DNA of 64,000 nt from the NCBI GenBank assembly GCA_018816735.1, contig JAHIVH010000047.1, forward strand, positions 1-64,000, read 5' to 3'. This stretch comes from Pseudomonadota bacterium. Lineage in GTDB: Bacteria; Desulfobacterota; Desulfobacteria; Desulfobacterales; JAHIVH01. A program made the position numbers and the translations under genes. The notes under the pieces were generated by a model. That model did no database searches and had not been told where the DNA came from. It worked only from the letters and a program-made list of their open reading frames with translations. Positions 1-8,355 of this stretch are shown here, one piece after another (positions within the stretch are counted from its first letter, which is position 1; every line of letters starts with the position of its first letter).

Positions 1-528
1 CGTATAGGCAATTCTTCCCATATAACCGATCATGATATCGCCATAAAGACAGAATCCCTTCTGTGTTGCATAGATATCCCGGTAAAGCTCGGCATACACG
101 CTTTGAGGCAATAATACTTGAGTACGCAGCATATCAATGTCACGGCTTTCGTTATATAAATTGATAGGTATTTTCATTTTACCCACCCGCAAGCCCATCC
201 AGTCCCTGAAATGATAATCCGCAAGCGCCCAGTCCACGACAACCTCATCATTCCCGTTTTTACCCAAGTCTCTTGAAAAAAACTGAATGCCCAGGCGCAA
301 GTCATCTGTCAGGGAAGTATTGAAATTAATGCCCATTTCATTAAACTGAAATGACCCGTCTTCTGTTTCTGACAGAAAATTATTGTTATCGGATTTGAGA
401 TATCCTTGAGAGATAAATCCATGGATATCCACGGAACCCAAAATCTCCTGAGCAAGGGAATGGTTTTTATCTATTAAAAAAATAATGATGATTAGCAATA
501 CCATAATGTAAAATTCTCTTCTTGTCAT
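1..528 (-). CDS. Porin-like outer-membrane beta-barrel protein, 3' end outside the window
   Basis: The frame is open from an ATG at 526-528 to the left edge of the window, so the C-terminus is missing. An AGGGG Shine-Dalgarno sequence precedes the ATG. The N-terminus has a hydrophobic signal peptide (MVLLIIIIFLI) followed by a likely cleavage after SLAQE. The mature part has alternating, aromatic and charged strands (VDIHGFISQGYLKS, FNEMGINFNTSLTDDLRLG, HFRDWMGLRVGKMKIPINLY) typical of porin-type barrels of the outer membrane. It starts 12 bases after the stop of the PstS-like gene and is probably cotranscribed with it. Pairs of a PstS-like protein and a barrel often accompany sensor kinases in deltaproteobacteria, but no kinase is visible here. 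The family assignment is by strand pattern only. Confidence 0.6.
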   Translation of the reverse strand, partial: MTRREFYIMVLLIIIIFLIDKNHSLAQEILGSVDIHGFISQGYLKSDNNNFLSETEDGSFQFNEMGINFNTSLTDDLRLGIQFFSRDLGKNGNDEVVVDWALADYHFRDWMGLRVGKMKIPINLYNESRDIDMLRTQVLLPQSVYAELYRDIYATQKGFCLYGDIMIGYMGRIAYT

Positions 529-539
529 TCTCTTACCCC

Positions 540-1001
540 TTATTTGTCAGAGACAGTTATGATTTTTACATTCTGAATGGAAGCAGACGCAGAGACATAG
601 CCAATGGCACCATCGGTTGTTTCAACAAACTCTATCATTTTCTGCTCATCTTTACACATCGGGGGCATTCTCCTGTTTCCGGTAAACAGTTGATACCGCC
701 AGAATATTTCAAATTGACCGGATGTTTTTTTAATATATTTTCTTGTAAATGCTTCATGAAGGTCAACATTGGAAACATTTGGCAGTAATGTGGCAAAATG
801 TATATTTTTCTGATCCGGCCATTTTGACATTACACCTGTAAAAATATTTTTTATCTCTTCTTTGGAAAGAGAATCTGTATGGACACTATTATTTGCGATT
901 ATCAATACTTCCATTGCAGATTCAAAATTTGAAGGAATAATAAATAACATGCTGAAAACAATCAGCATGATGAAAGTATCCGGAAATTTCTCACGACGCA
1001 T
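540..1001 (-). CDS. PstS-like periplasmic substrate-binding protein (short form)
   Basis: The frame extends further upstream, but the ATG at 999-1001 has the good ribosome site AAGGGGTG and leads straight into a signal peptide (FIMLIVFSMLFIIP), so I use it (153 residues). The mature domain carries the hallmark of the phosphate-ABC-like binding fold: a SLSKEEIKNIFTGVMSKWPD segment near the start and a final DGAIGYVSAS segment before a terminal beta strand. Full-length PstS proteins are about twice this size; such short single-lobe forms are common in deltaproteobacteria and usually serve sensing rather than transport. It lies directly upstream of the porin-like gene. The ligand is unknown, and phosphate is only one possibility. 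Confidence 0.65.
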   Translation of the reverse strand: MRREKFPDTFIMLIVFSMLFIIPSNFESAMEVLIIANNSVHTDSLSKEEIKNIFTGVMSKWPDQKNIHFATLLPNVSNVDLHEAFTRKYIKKTSGQFEIFWRYQLFTGNRRMPPMCKDEQKMIEFVETTDGAIGYVSASASIQNVKIITVSDK

Positions 1002-1133
1002 ATCAGCACCCCTTACTATTTTGATCTGTATTTCCATCGAGATAAAAAACGGCCAACTTCGGCAGAAGAATATTTTGAATTTCATTTATGACTTAAGCAC
1101 AATTTTAACATATTATCAACAAAATCATTAAGA

Positions 1134-1328
1134 CCGGGGCATTTGCCCGGCACTGTACTCTTTGTGGCTGAGTCTGATGGTTTGAAAGTACTTTTTAGTC
1201 AGGATATTCATGGACCTATTCATCCGGAACTTCTTTCCGTCAGCGAAGACTACCTTGAATCGCTTCAGGAAATCAGGTCCTTAAATGCAGATATTCTTTG
1301 CGAAGGGCATTCAATTCTTCCGATGTGA
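1134..1328 (+). pseudogene. Fragment of a metallo-beta-lactamase-fold hydrolase
   Basis: The frame reads PGHLPGTVLFVAE, then VLFSQDIHGP, then LNADILCEGH. These are three consecutive landmarks of a metallo-beta-lactamase-fold family: the PGHTPG metal-site loop, the QDIHGP segment and the DILCEGHFG motif. There is no start codon with a ribosome site, the N-terminal HxHxDH motif is absent, and the similarity ends just after CEGH, where the decayed insertion sequence begins. This is the middle of a gene that lost both ends and is almost certainly not expressed as an enzyme. Confidence 0.6.
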
Positions 1329-1367
1329 TGATCGTTAACAGTTCTTTAACTTCTCCATGTGTAGTGG

Positions 1368-2202
1368 TTACAGAAAATATTGTCTCCTTTGAAAATAGGC
1401 CAAGGCTGTCCAAATCTGAATATATATAGCATTCTCAGTGGTTCCCACAAAAATTTTGATCTTCAGATTTTGTTTGATGGCCTTAAAAAACAATTCGATT
1501 TGCCAACGATCCTTATATATAGCGGATATGGTTGTTGCTCCAAATTCCAAATGGTTTGTGAGAAGTATAATCTCTCTTGAATTTTTTTCATCCTACACCA
1601 CTACTTTTCGTAAGAGATGGGGATAATTTTTCTGAGCATAATAACCTGTCAGCCTTATTATTTGGTCCGACAAGATATTTCTGTTTTTAGGTATTACCCG
1701 GCTCTCGATAATATCGTAATCTGCATTACTTTTAAGCCGTGTTACAAAGAAAATGTTATTCAAGGTCCAGTCTGAAATTTGGCCCATGGGAAAAGTGACA
1801 AACATAACGAGATCGTTGTACTATCCAATGAGAGCAACTTATTTTTAAATCGGAATTTATGCTTACCGACTCCTGCATTTTTACAGAATGCAAGTGTTTC
1901 GTAAAATAGTTCTTCATACATTTCCCATGGTCTGACACCATTCACATATGAAAGGGTCGATTTTTTCGGTGCTTCAGTCATTCCTATATGACGAAGCTTG
2001 CCCATACAGCATGATAATCCACTGCAAATTTCTCTCAGGCTCTTGGCCTGTGCCAGTTGGCAAAATAGCATTGATACAAATTGATCCCAACTGCTAAAGC
2101 CCTTGGAATACCGTTCAGAATTATGTTTTGTAACCAATTTTTTAAATTGATTACGATTGAAAAAAATACCAGTTGACTGAAAAGACTTGCATGTCGTACC
2201 AT
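1368..2202 (-). mobile_element. Decayed IS4-family (ISPepr1-like) transposase
   Basis: Pieces of one transposase can be followed in order on the minus strand. The N-terminus MVRHASLFSQL begins at 2202. After a frameshift near 2140-2165 comes SSWDQFVSMLFCQLAQAKSL, then LLSLDSTTISLCLSLFPWAKF with the first catalytic Asp. A deletion plus frameshift near 1795 removes the region that holds the second Asp. The frame resumes with NNIFFVTRLKSNADY and IIRLTGYYAQ. An in-frame TAG at 1593-1595 follows, then IYKDRWQIELFFKAIKQNL, which contains the catalytic Glu (the YREK-type motif of IS4). The C-terminus is lost near 1368-1400. With at least three disabling changes it cannot move by itself. I did not find convincing terminal inverted repeats. 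Confidence 0.85.
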
Positions 2203-2367
2203 GATTAAAATCTTCCTCTTATCGTGGGTTTCTGTTTTAGGGCAAATAAAACATTCCCCACAGAGAGGATTTTTCAACTATTTTTTAAATCCGTTTTTGG
2301 ACAATAGTGATAATTCTGTATAAAATAGTTCCCCAAATTTATATTAATTATCATCATCAAACTACAT

Positions 2368-2396
2368 TTGACTTATGTTTCTTTTATAAATATATA
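2368..2396 (+). promoter_or_regulatory. Candidate sigma-70 promoter for the ALDH/ADH gene
   Basis: TTGACT at 2368-2373 and TATATA at 2391-2396 are separated by 17 bases in the AT-rich stretch 2203-2501, which otherwise holds no gene. They lie about 105 bases upstream of the dehydrogenase start. The assignment rests on consensus match only. Confidence 0.4.
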
Positions 2397-2501
2397 AGTG
2401 GCGAGTGCATCGTTCCATCAAGGATAAGCAAGCCCCATCTGTTCAAATAAACCTAAATTCATCAGGCGGGTTCCAGGACCTGAGACACAAGGAGAAATGC
2501 A

Positions 2502-4930
2502 ATGGAGCATTACAAGCTTTTTATTAACGGTGAATTTGTAGAATCGGCAAATGGCCAGACATTTGAATCGGTTGATCCTGGTACTGGACAACCCTTTGCA
2601 ACCGTGGCCAAGGCAGGCTCGGTAGATGCTGAAGCAGCCATTAATGCGGCCCGCAGTGCCTTTGACAGTGGTGCATGGAACAACCTGAAAACTGAAGACA
2701 GGTCCCGGATGATCAATGCACTCGCCGACCAGATCACCCAACAGGCATTACGTTTGACGATAACGGAATCCATGGACAGCGGACAAGTCATTCGCCTGTC
2801 AAAATATTGGGGATTGTTGGGCCCCCAGTTGTTGCGTAACTTTGCGCATTTCGCCGCGACAAAATTCCCCTGGACAGAAGACATTCCCTATGCCGGAAAC
2901 GTATTTGCACCCGGTCGTGACTATATTCGCCGCGAACCCATCGGCGTATGTGTAGGCATCATCCCGTGGAACTTCCCATTGAGCATGGCATTCTGGAAAA
3001 TCGGCCAGGCCATTTCCATGGGAAATACAATCGTATTGAAGCCAGCTTCAGCAACCCCTTTAAGCGCATTGATTTTAGGCGAGGCTGCCAAAGCTGCGGG
3101 TATCCCCAAAGGGGTCATCAACATTATTACCGGACCGGGCAGTGAACTGGGAGATACCCTCTGCACCCATCCGGATGTGGACAAGATTGCCTTTACAGGA
3201 AGCACCCAGGTAGGAAAACAGATCATGAAGCTGGCATCTGACACTATCAAAAAAGTGACGCTGGAACTGGGAGGAAAATCCGCCAATATTATCCTGGATG
3301 ACGCTGATCTGGATCTGGCGGTTGAAGGGGCGATTTTCGGAACCTTTTTCCACCAGGGGCAGGTCTGCGAATCAGGAACACGGGTACTTGTATCAACTCA
3401 AATTTATGAAGAATTCATAAAAAAATGAAGAAAAGAGCCGAAAGTCTCCGCGTCGGCTACCAACTGGATCCAAACGCGCATATGGGGCCCCTGGTCAATG
3501 AAAGCCAGCTTTCAACGGTTGAAAGATATGTCAGGCTGGGACAGGAAGAAGGTGCAGAACTGCTGACCGGCGGGTCAAGGGCCGAAGTGGCTGGCATCAC
3601 CGGTGGCTTTTACTATAAGCCCACGATCTTCACAAAAGTAAAAAACAACATGCGGATTGCCCAGGAGGAAATCTTCGGGCCGGTCGTGTGTGTCATCAAA
3701 TATGACAGTGAGGAAGAAGCGGTGTCCATTGCCAATGATTCCATTTACGGTTTGGCTGGTGGCATATTCTCCCGCAGCAATGAACGGGCTGAACGTATCG
3801 CAGGGCAGATCAAAACCGGTACGATGTGGATTAATAATTATCATGCATTTGGAGACTTTTGTCCGTTTGGGGGATATAAACAGTCCGGCGTTGGAAGGGA
3901 GCTGGGGCATGCTGGATTGGCGGAATACACCCAGATCAAGCGGGTTCATGTAACTGCCAGTGCCGACCATACAAGCAATTTCACAATGAAAGTTTTCTCC
4001 GATGATCCCAGGGTGCCCTTTATACAATACTGCACGCCAACAGTGGTGATATCCGGTCATGGCAGCCTGTCTTCTGCCTGCAGAGAAGTGGTTCGCCTGG
4101 GAACGTCTCGCGTATTGATCATAACCGATCCCGGTGTCCGGAAGGCGGGTTTAACCGAAAAAGTACAGGAAATTCTGGGGAAATTCTGTGTGGGTATCTT
4201 TGATCAGGTGGCCCAGGACAGTGATCTTGATACCGTGGATGAGGCTGTTCACGTGGCCAGAAAACTTTCAGCCGACTGCATTGTAAGTGTCGGGGGCGGG
4301 AGTGTGATAGACACGGCCAAGGCTGTTTGTGTCACGCTCAAAAATGGCGGAAAGGCTGATGACCATCTGGCATTGATGCGGTTGACCAGCACAATGTCAA
4401 ACCCCATTTGTGACGGGCATGCCCTGCAGGCGATTCGACTGATCCATGAAAATCTGCCAAAGGCCATAGAAAACGGCCACAATGAGTCTGCCCGGATCAA
4501 TTTGCAGCTTGCAGCAACCATGGCAGGGTGGGCGTTCACTATCGCCCAGGTAGGTCTGGCACATGCCATGGCCCACACACTGGGAACCCTCTGTAACCTT
4601 CCCCATGGAATGGCATGTGGTATTGTCCTTCCGGCAGTCATGCGCTTCAATATTGACCACGCGAGTGACAAACTTGCGTTGGCCGCTCAGGCACTGGGAG
4701 TCAATACGTCTACCATGAAAAAACAGGATGCAGCCATGGCCGCAGCTGATGCTGTGGAAGCATTGATGAAAACTGCCGGACATCCCATGCGATTAAGCGA
4801 GGCGGGAATATCTGAAGAGTCTCTGGCTCTGGCTTGCTTCCATGCCATAGCAGATACAGCAACCCTGTTTAATGCCCGGCCCGTGAATGATCCTTCTGAG
4901 ATTGATGTCCTGTATAAACAGGTTTTTTGA
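2502..4930 (+). pseudogene. Aldehyde dehydrogenase / iron alcohol dehydrogenase fusion, frameshifted and internally deleted
   Basis: AAGGAG precedes the ATG at 2502. Residues 1-308 are an NAD-dependent aldehyde dehydrogenase (IIPWNFPLSMAFWK, FTGSTQVGK, catalytic Glu in LELGGK, catalytic Cys289 in FHQGQVC). The frame stops with TGA at 3426-3428; the rest of the ALDH domain (EEIFGPVVCV, FGGYKQSGVGRE) continues in the -1 frame from 3425 and runs into an iron-dependent alcohol dehydrogenase domain (GGGSVIDTAKAV, AHAMAHTLG, NLPHGMACGIVLP). The shift sits on ATAAAAAAATG: one more A would restore a single frame. The ADH domain also lacks roughly 70 residues between DDHLALMRL and TSTMSNPICDGHA. In the family this segment holds the PTTAGTGSE stretch and the Asp and first His metal ligands (GMDAMTHAIE). 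The ADH half therefore cannot bind iron normally. The ALDH half might survive if the shift is bypassed. Confidence 0.85.
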
Positions 4931-4953
4931 GTTTTTGGGGTCTTGAAGAAAGA

Positions 4954-5042
4954 CTGAAGTTGAGATGTTGGGAAATTGTGAAGATGGGAAAATGAAATGA
5001 GAATTGACTCAACTTCTCAACCACTCAGCATCTCAGCTTCAG
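4954..5042. repeat. Imperfect inverted repeat downstream of the dehydrogenase
   Basis: CTGAAGTTGAGATG at 4954-4967 pairs with CATCTCAGCTTCAG at 5029-5042 with one mismatch. The loop is rich in TTGAG/CTCAA words. It lies between the convergent dehydrogenase and azlD genes and may be a dispersed intergenic repeat or contribute to termination. Confidence 0.5.
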
Positions 5043-5081
5043 GTTCTTTCACCCCTTGACCGTTTACCCTTCACCCATTTT

Positions 5082-5405
5082 TTATAAATACTTCCCCCAG
5101 AGCCAGTACAGGCCCATACCGACAACGACCGTGCCACCTAGCGACCTGGTTTTCATGGCAAACAAAAATGTGGGGAAGGCAATAAAAAGTTCAGGACGAA
5201 ATATATCGAACACCCGGGGGGTTCCGGTTGTTACAAGGGCAGGCAGGAGAATCGCGCTTAAAATCGTAACCGGGATGAGATCGAGCCATTCAACGAACCA
5301 GCCAGGGAGTGTCTTTCCGGACAGAAAAAATATAGGAAACCATCTCGGGATATAGGTCACAGCCCCCATGCCCAAAATAAGCATGAAATAATCCGGAAGG
5401 GTCAT
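5082..5405 (-). CDS. azlD: AzlD-type small subunit of branched-chain amino-acid exporter
   Basis: A 107-residue protein with four hydrophobic segments and the AzlD signature (ILGMGAVTYIPRWFPI, then PVTILSAILLPAL). AzlD partners the larger AzlC in an inner-membrane complex that exports branched-chain amino acids or their analogues. The ATG overlaps the azlC stop as ATGA, which indicates translational coupling. Length is normal for the family. The exported substrate here is inferred from family knowledge. Confidence 0.88.
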   Translation of the reverse strand: MTLPDYFMLILGMGAVTYIPRWFPIFFLSGKTLPGWFVEWLDLIPVTILSAILLPALVTTGTPRVFDIFRPELFIAFPTFLFAMKTRSLGGTVVVGMGLYWLWGKYL

Positions 5406-6118
5406 GTCTTTTTCCCCCTGATCAGGAACTTTCGTTTGACACCAACACCCACAGCTGCTGCAACCATTGATGCAATGACAATATAGCTGTTTCCCGGGAC
5501 CCGGATGGACAAAAAGACGGCAAGCATACCTGACAGCACTGCGGAGATCACATAGATATGCCCCCTGAGTTGAAACACCAGAAGACAGATAAACATGGCA
5601 ATCAGGGCATAATCAATGCCAAAGGCTTTTTCGGGAATAAACTGGCCACCAAACCCACCTGCAATCGTGCTCAATATCCACACCAGATTGGCAGTCTGAT
5701 TTAATACGATCGCCCGGTCAAGATCCCAAAACCCTTTGGCAAATTTTGAGAAATTAATCGCAAAACTTTCATCCGTAATACCGTAGGCGAACAATGAGAG
5801 CCGCAGCTTCCCTGCCTTGCCCGGAAATACGGATAATGATGAACTCATTAAAAGATGCCTTAAATTGACCATAAATGTCGTAGCAATAATGGCGAGAGGT
5901 CCTGCCCCTTCGACAATCATGGAAACAGCAATAAACTGGGAACTTCCGGCAAAAACAAAAATACTCATGATCCCGATTTGAAACGGGCTTAAACCTGCCT
6001 TTCTAGCAAGGACGCCAAAGGCAAGACCGATGGGAATATAACCAAGACAAATCGGCCAGGCGGATTTGACGCCTTCGTGCAGAGTCTTTTTTCCGGTTTG
6101 CTCCGGCCTGGTGGTCAT
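5402..6118 (-). CDS. azlC: AzlC family branched-chain amino-acid exporter large subunit
   Basis: A 238-residue integral membrane protein carrying the AzlC motifs: CLGYIPIGLAFGVLARKAG near the N-terminus, IFVFAGSSQFIAVSMI, and NLRHLLMSSSLS around residues 85-97, followed by YGITDESFA. It forms a two-gene operon with the overlapping azlD. Upstream of its start lies a 12-base-arm inverted repeat (6129-6140 / 6229-6240). AzlC proteins belong to the LIV-E family of amino-acid exporters. Confidence 0.9.
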   Translation of the reverse strand: MTTRPEQTGKKTLHEGVKSAWPICLGYIPIGLAFGVLARKAGLSPFQIGIMSIFVFAGSSQFIAVSMIVEGAGPLAIIATTFMVNLRHLLMSSSLSVFPGKAGKLRLSLFAYGITDESFAINFSKFAKGFWDLDRAIVLNQTANLVWILSTIAGGFGGQFIPEKAFGIDYALIAMFICLLVFQLRGHIYVISAVLSGMLAVFLSIRVPGNSYIVIASMVAAAVGVGVKRKFLIRGKKT

Positions 6119-6128
6119 AAATAAAAAA

Positions 6129-6240
6129 CCTTTCTATCCACTGATTGCAGCAGGAAATTTCGACTTTTTAAAAGCCATGAGAATCCTTTAAGTAAACGGT
6201 CATAGCTTTTTTTCACGCTGATTGTCAATGGATAGAAAGG
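6129..6240. repeat. Perfect 12-base inverted repeat flanking the azlC-usp interval
   Basis: CCTTTCTATCCA at 6129-6140 is exactly complementary to TGGATAGAAAGG at 6229-6240, with 88 bases between. The repeat spans almost the whole gap between the azlC start and the end of the stress-protein gene. Its geometry suits a small mobile repeat unit or a long-range RNA stem in the azlC leader; I cannot decide which. Confidence 0.6.
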
Positions 6241-6247
6241 TATGGAA

Positions 6248-7210
6248 TCAGCTGACGATCCACACCGCCTGATCGCATGCCCGGTGAAGCACTTTTTCGG
6301 AAACGCTTCCGATCACAAACTCTTCCACTGCAGAATGTCCTTTTCTGCCTAACATGATTGTGCCGCACCCCTTGTCTGCGGCCTCGTGAATGATTGCCAG
6401 AGAGCGGCTCATGTATCCCTGAAGAATGCGGATATCCACATTGGCTTTTGAAAAACCCCCATTTACAAGCATATCCTTTGCTTTTTCGATTTCCGCATTA
6501 ATCGCGCCTTTGTAATCGGACTTATGCGTACTTCCTTCGTTAAACCCCATTGAGAGACAGGACTGAAACAAATCAAACGATCCTTTTAATACATTTAATG
6601 TGCGCGACACATAACATAGATTTACTTTTGTATTTTCCGGATTTAAAAAAGTCCGGATCATCTTGACACACCTTTTCGCTCCTGAAGAACCATCAAATCC
6701 GACCACTATGCCACTGGTTTCCGGTTTGCTGCCGACGATCACAAGAGTCGTATCCGAAATTTTGGATATCAATCTGGAGGTAACATGCCCCAGCCCCCCC
6801 CCCGGTTGATTGGAAAGCCCCGTTCTGCCGACGATAATGGCGTCGTAACCTTCTTTTGCTTCGCGGATAATATCCCTGGTAATGCCTGTCATTCTTTTCT
6901 GTTTCCGGATTAAAACAGTTTCAGGATCAAACCCGTTTGCCACAAATCTGACTCTGGCTTCATCCAGTTTATCAGAAAAAAACTGATGCTGTTTTTTTAT
7001 CCAGGCGTTGATATCCTCCAACTTCCCGGATTGCTCTGGTTTTGCTTCAGTATCCCAGAATGTTTCAGGCATATCGTCTTCAACCATAAAGAGCGTTATA
7101 CCGGTACTTTCAGGGGAAAGCATGGTTGATGCATAATTGACAGTCTGAATGGACTGATCAGAACAGTCAAATGGAATCAATATTTTTCGTTTATTCTGAC
7201 TATTTGTCAT
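6248..7210 (-). CDS. Tandem universal stress protein (two UspA domains)
   Basis: GGAG lies 7 bases before the ATG. The 320-residue protein has two UspA domains. The first (about residues 8-160) starts KILIPFDCSDQS and ends with an ATP-binding type loop VGRTGLSNQPGGGLG. The second (about 165-320) starts GIVVGFDGSSGAKR and ends LGRKGHSAVEEFVIGSVSEK, matching the G-2x-G-9x-G-S ATP-binding motif. Such cytoplasmic proteins bind ATP and are induced by stress or growth arrest. It appears monocistronic, and its target is unknown. Confidence 0.9.
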   Translation of the reverse strand: MTNSQNKRKILIPFDCSDQSIQTVNYASTMLSPESTGITLFMVEDDMPETFWDTEAKPEQSGKLEDINAWIKKQHQFFSDKLDEARVRFVANGFDPETVLIRKQKRMTGITRDIIREAKEGYDAIIVGRTGLSNQPGGGLGHVTSRLISKISDTTLVIVGSKPETSGIVVGFDGSSGAKRCVKMIRTFLNPENTKVNLCYVSRTLNVLKGSFDLFQSCLSMGFNEGSTHKSDYKGAINAEIEKAKDMLVNGGFSKANVDIRILQGYMSRSLAIIHEAADKGCGTIMLGRKGHSAVEEFVIGSVSEKVLHRACDQAVWIVS

Positions 7211-7410
7211 ATCTGTCTCCGTTAATTATCCTGTCTATATCTTTTGTTATAAAAAGCAACCGTTTGTATGATACTGCATTGGATATGCCAGGCGGAGAGA
7301 TGGAATAAGACATAATAAATTATAAAATAATCCGTATGTTATTTTATTTTATTTTATTTTCTAAATTTCGATTTGGCTTTAAGGAGGATGTCACACGAAT
7401 TGACAATCTG

Positions 7411-7442
7411 TAAAAAAAGCCGCTTCTGTTGAAAAAAGCGGC
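7411..7442 (-). terminator. Rho-independent terminator
   Basis: Read on the minus strand, GCCGCTT...AAGCGGC forms a 7-bp stem followed by a run of seven T. It lies about 30 bases after the stop of the secreted-protein gene at 7474. Confidence 0.85.
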
Positions 7443-7473
7443 ATTTATATCGCTTTTCAATCATCGGAAATGA

Positions 7474-8082
7474 TCACGGCAGGCTTGCCAGCTTGTTGAA
7501 GTCTATTGCGGCTGCATAATCTTTTAAATCTTTCAGATCAACATTATTGCCTTCTGCACCCACCAGAAACCGGTTGGCGATTATAATTTTGATCTCGCCG
7601 CTTCGGTTTGACTCGTCATATTTCACGATGGCTTTCTGTCCATTGATTTTCTCGAGTTTGCCACCATCTGACGTTGCAAACATGGGGTTATTGAACATCA
7701 TCATCAGCCCCTGAAGCATGGGGGAATCTGTGATAATATTCACCTTAACCTCACGGTCATCTTTTGTGTAAGTTCTTTCTGCCGTGATTCCGCCGCCAAA
7801 CATGGCTGCACCTGCTGCCTGAGATGATGTTTTTTCAGCATTCCAGCCTGCAAGCGGTTTCGGTAAAACTGTTTCCAGAGCCTCTCCCTTTTTCTGCCCA
7901 ATCAGTTGGGATGCATAATTAAGGCTTCCAATGGCACCGGCATATTCACCTTTTTTATACTGGTCCAGCGCCTCATTAATGGAATCGGTCACATCATCTG
8001 CCAATGCCGGAAGCGACAGGCACATGACGGCAAACACGGTAACAATAAATTGAATCATCCTGATTTTGGGGGTATGTATCAT
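7474..8082 (-). CDS. Secreted protein of unknown function
   Basis: I start at the ATG at 8080-8082. An upstream TTG in the same frame lies inside the Shine-Dalgarno sequence (TTGAAGGAG) and cannot be the start. Residues 1-29 form a signal peptide ending LPALA-DD. The mature part has an N-terminal helical piece resembling one TPR-like hairpin (INEALDQYKKGEYAGAIGSLNYAS), then a beta-rich domain (LAGWNAEKTSS, YTKDDREVKVNIITDSP, GQKAIVKYDE, IIIANRFLVGAEG). I recognise the pattern as a widespread proteobacterial periplasmic hypothetical with no established role. It has its own terminator and is probably monocistronic. Confidence 0.7.
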   Translation of the reverse strand: MIHTPKIRMIQFIVTVFAVMCLSLPALADDVTDSINEALDQYKKGEYAGAIGSLNYASQLIGQKKGEALETVLPKPLAGWNAEKTSSQAAGAAMFGGGITAERTYTKDDREVKVNIITDSPMLQGLMMMFNNPMFATSDGGKLEKINGQKAIVKYDESNRSGEIKIIIANRFLVGAEGNNVDLKDLKDYAAAIDFNKLASLP

Positions 8083-8355
8083 GGTGTACGATATCTCCTT
8101 CAAATTTAAGGTAAAAAATATCAGGCCGCCCCATATTCAAATGGGATATCCATTTTTCCGGGCACCTGGAACAACAGGCTATCTATAAACGAAACCCATA
8201 AAGCCTTCAATAAAATTATGATGCAGATGCAAAAATCATTTTTTTATCGATTACCTGTTTTGATTATGATAGCGTCATCTTTTTTAGCGAGCTTCTATCA
8301 AACGCTTGATATGTCCGTTTCACTGTTTTTTTAAACCAAAAGAGAGGTGCCATTC

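Noticed and set aside
1593..1595. TAG within the transposase as a recoding site
   Set aside because: The element also carries a frameshift and a deletion, so simple decay explains it.
4931..5081. Terminator for azlD/dehydrogenase
   Set aside because: The inverted repeat is imperfect with a long loop and no T-run, so I call it a repeat only.
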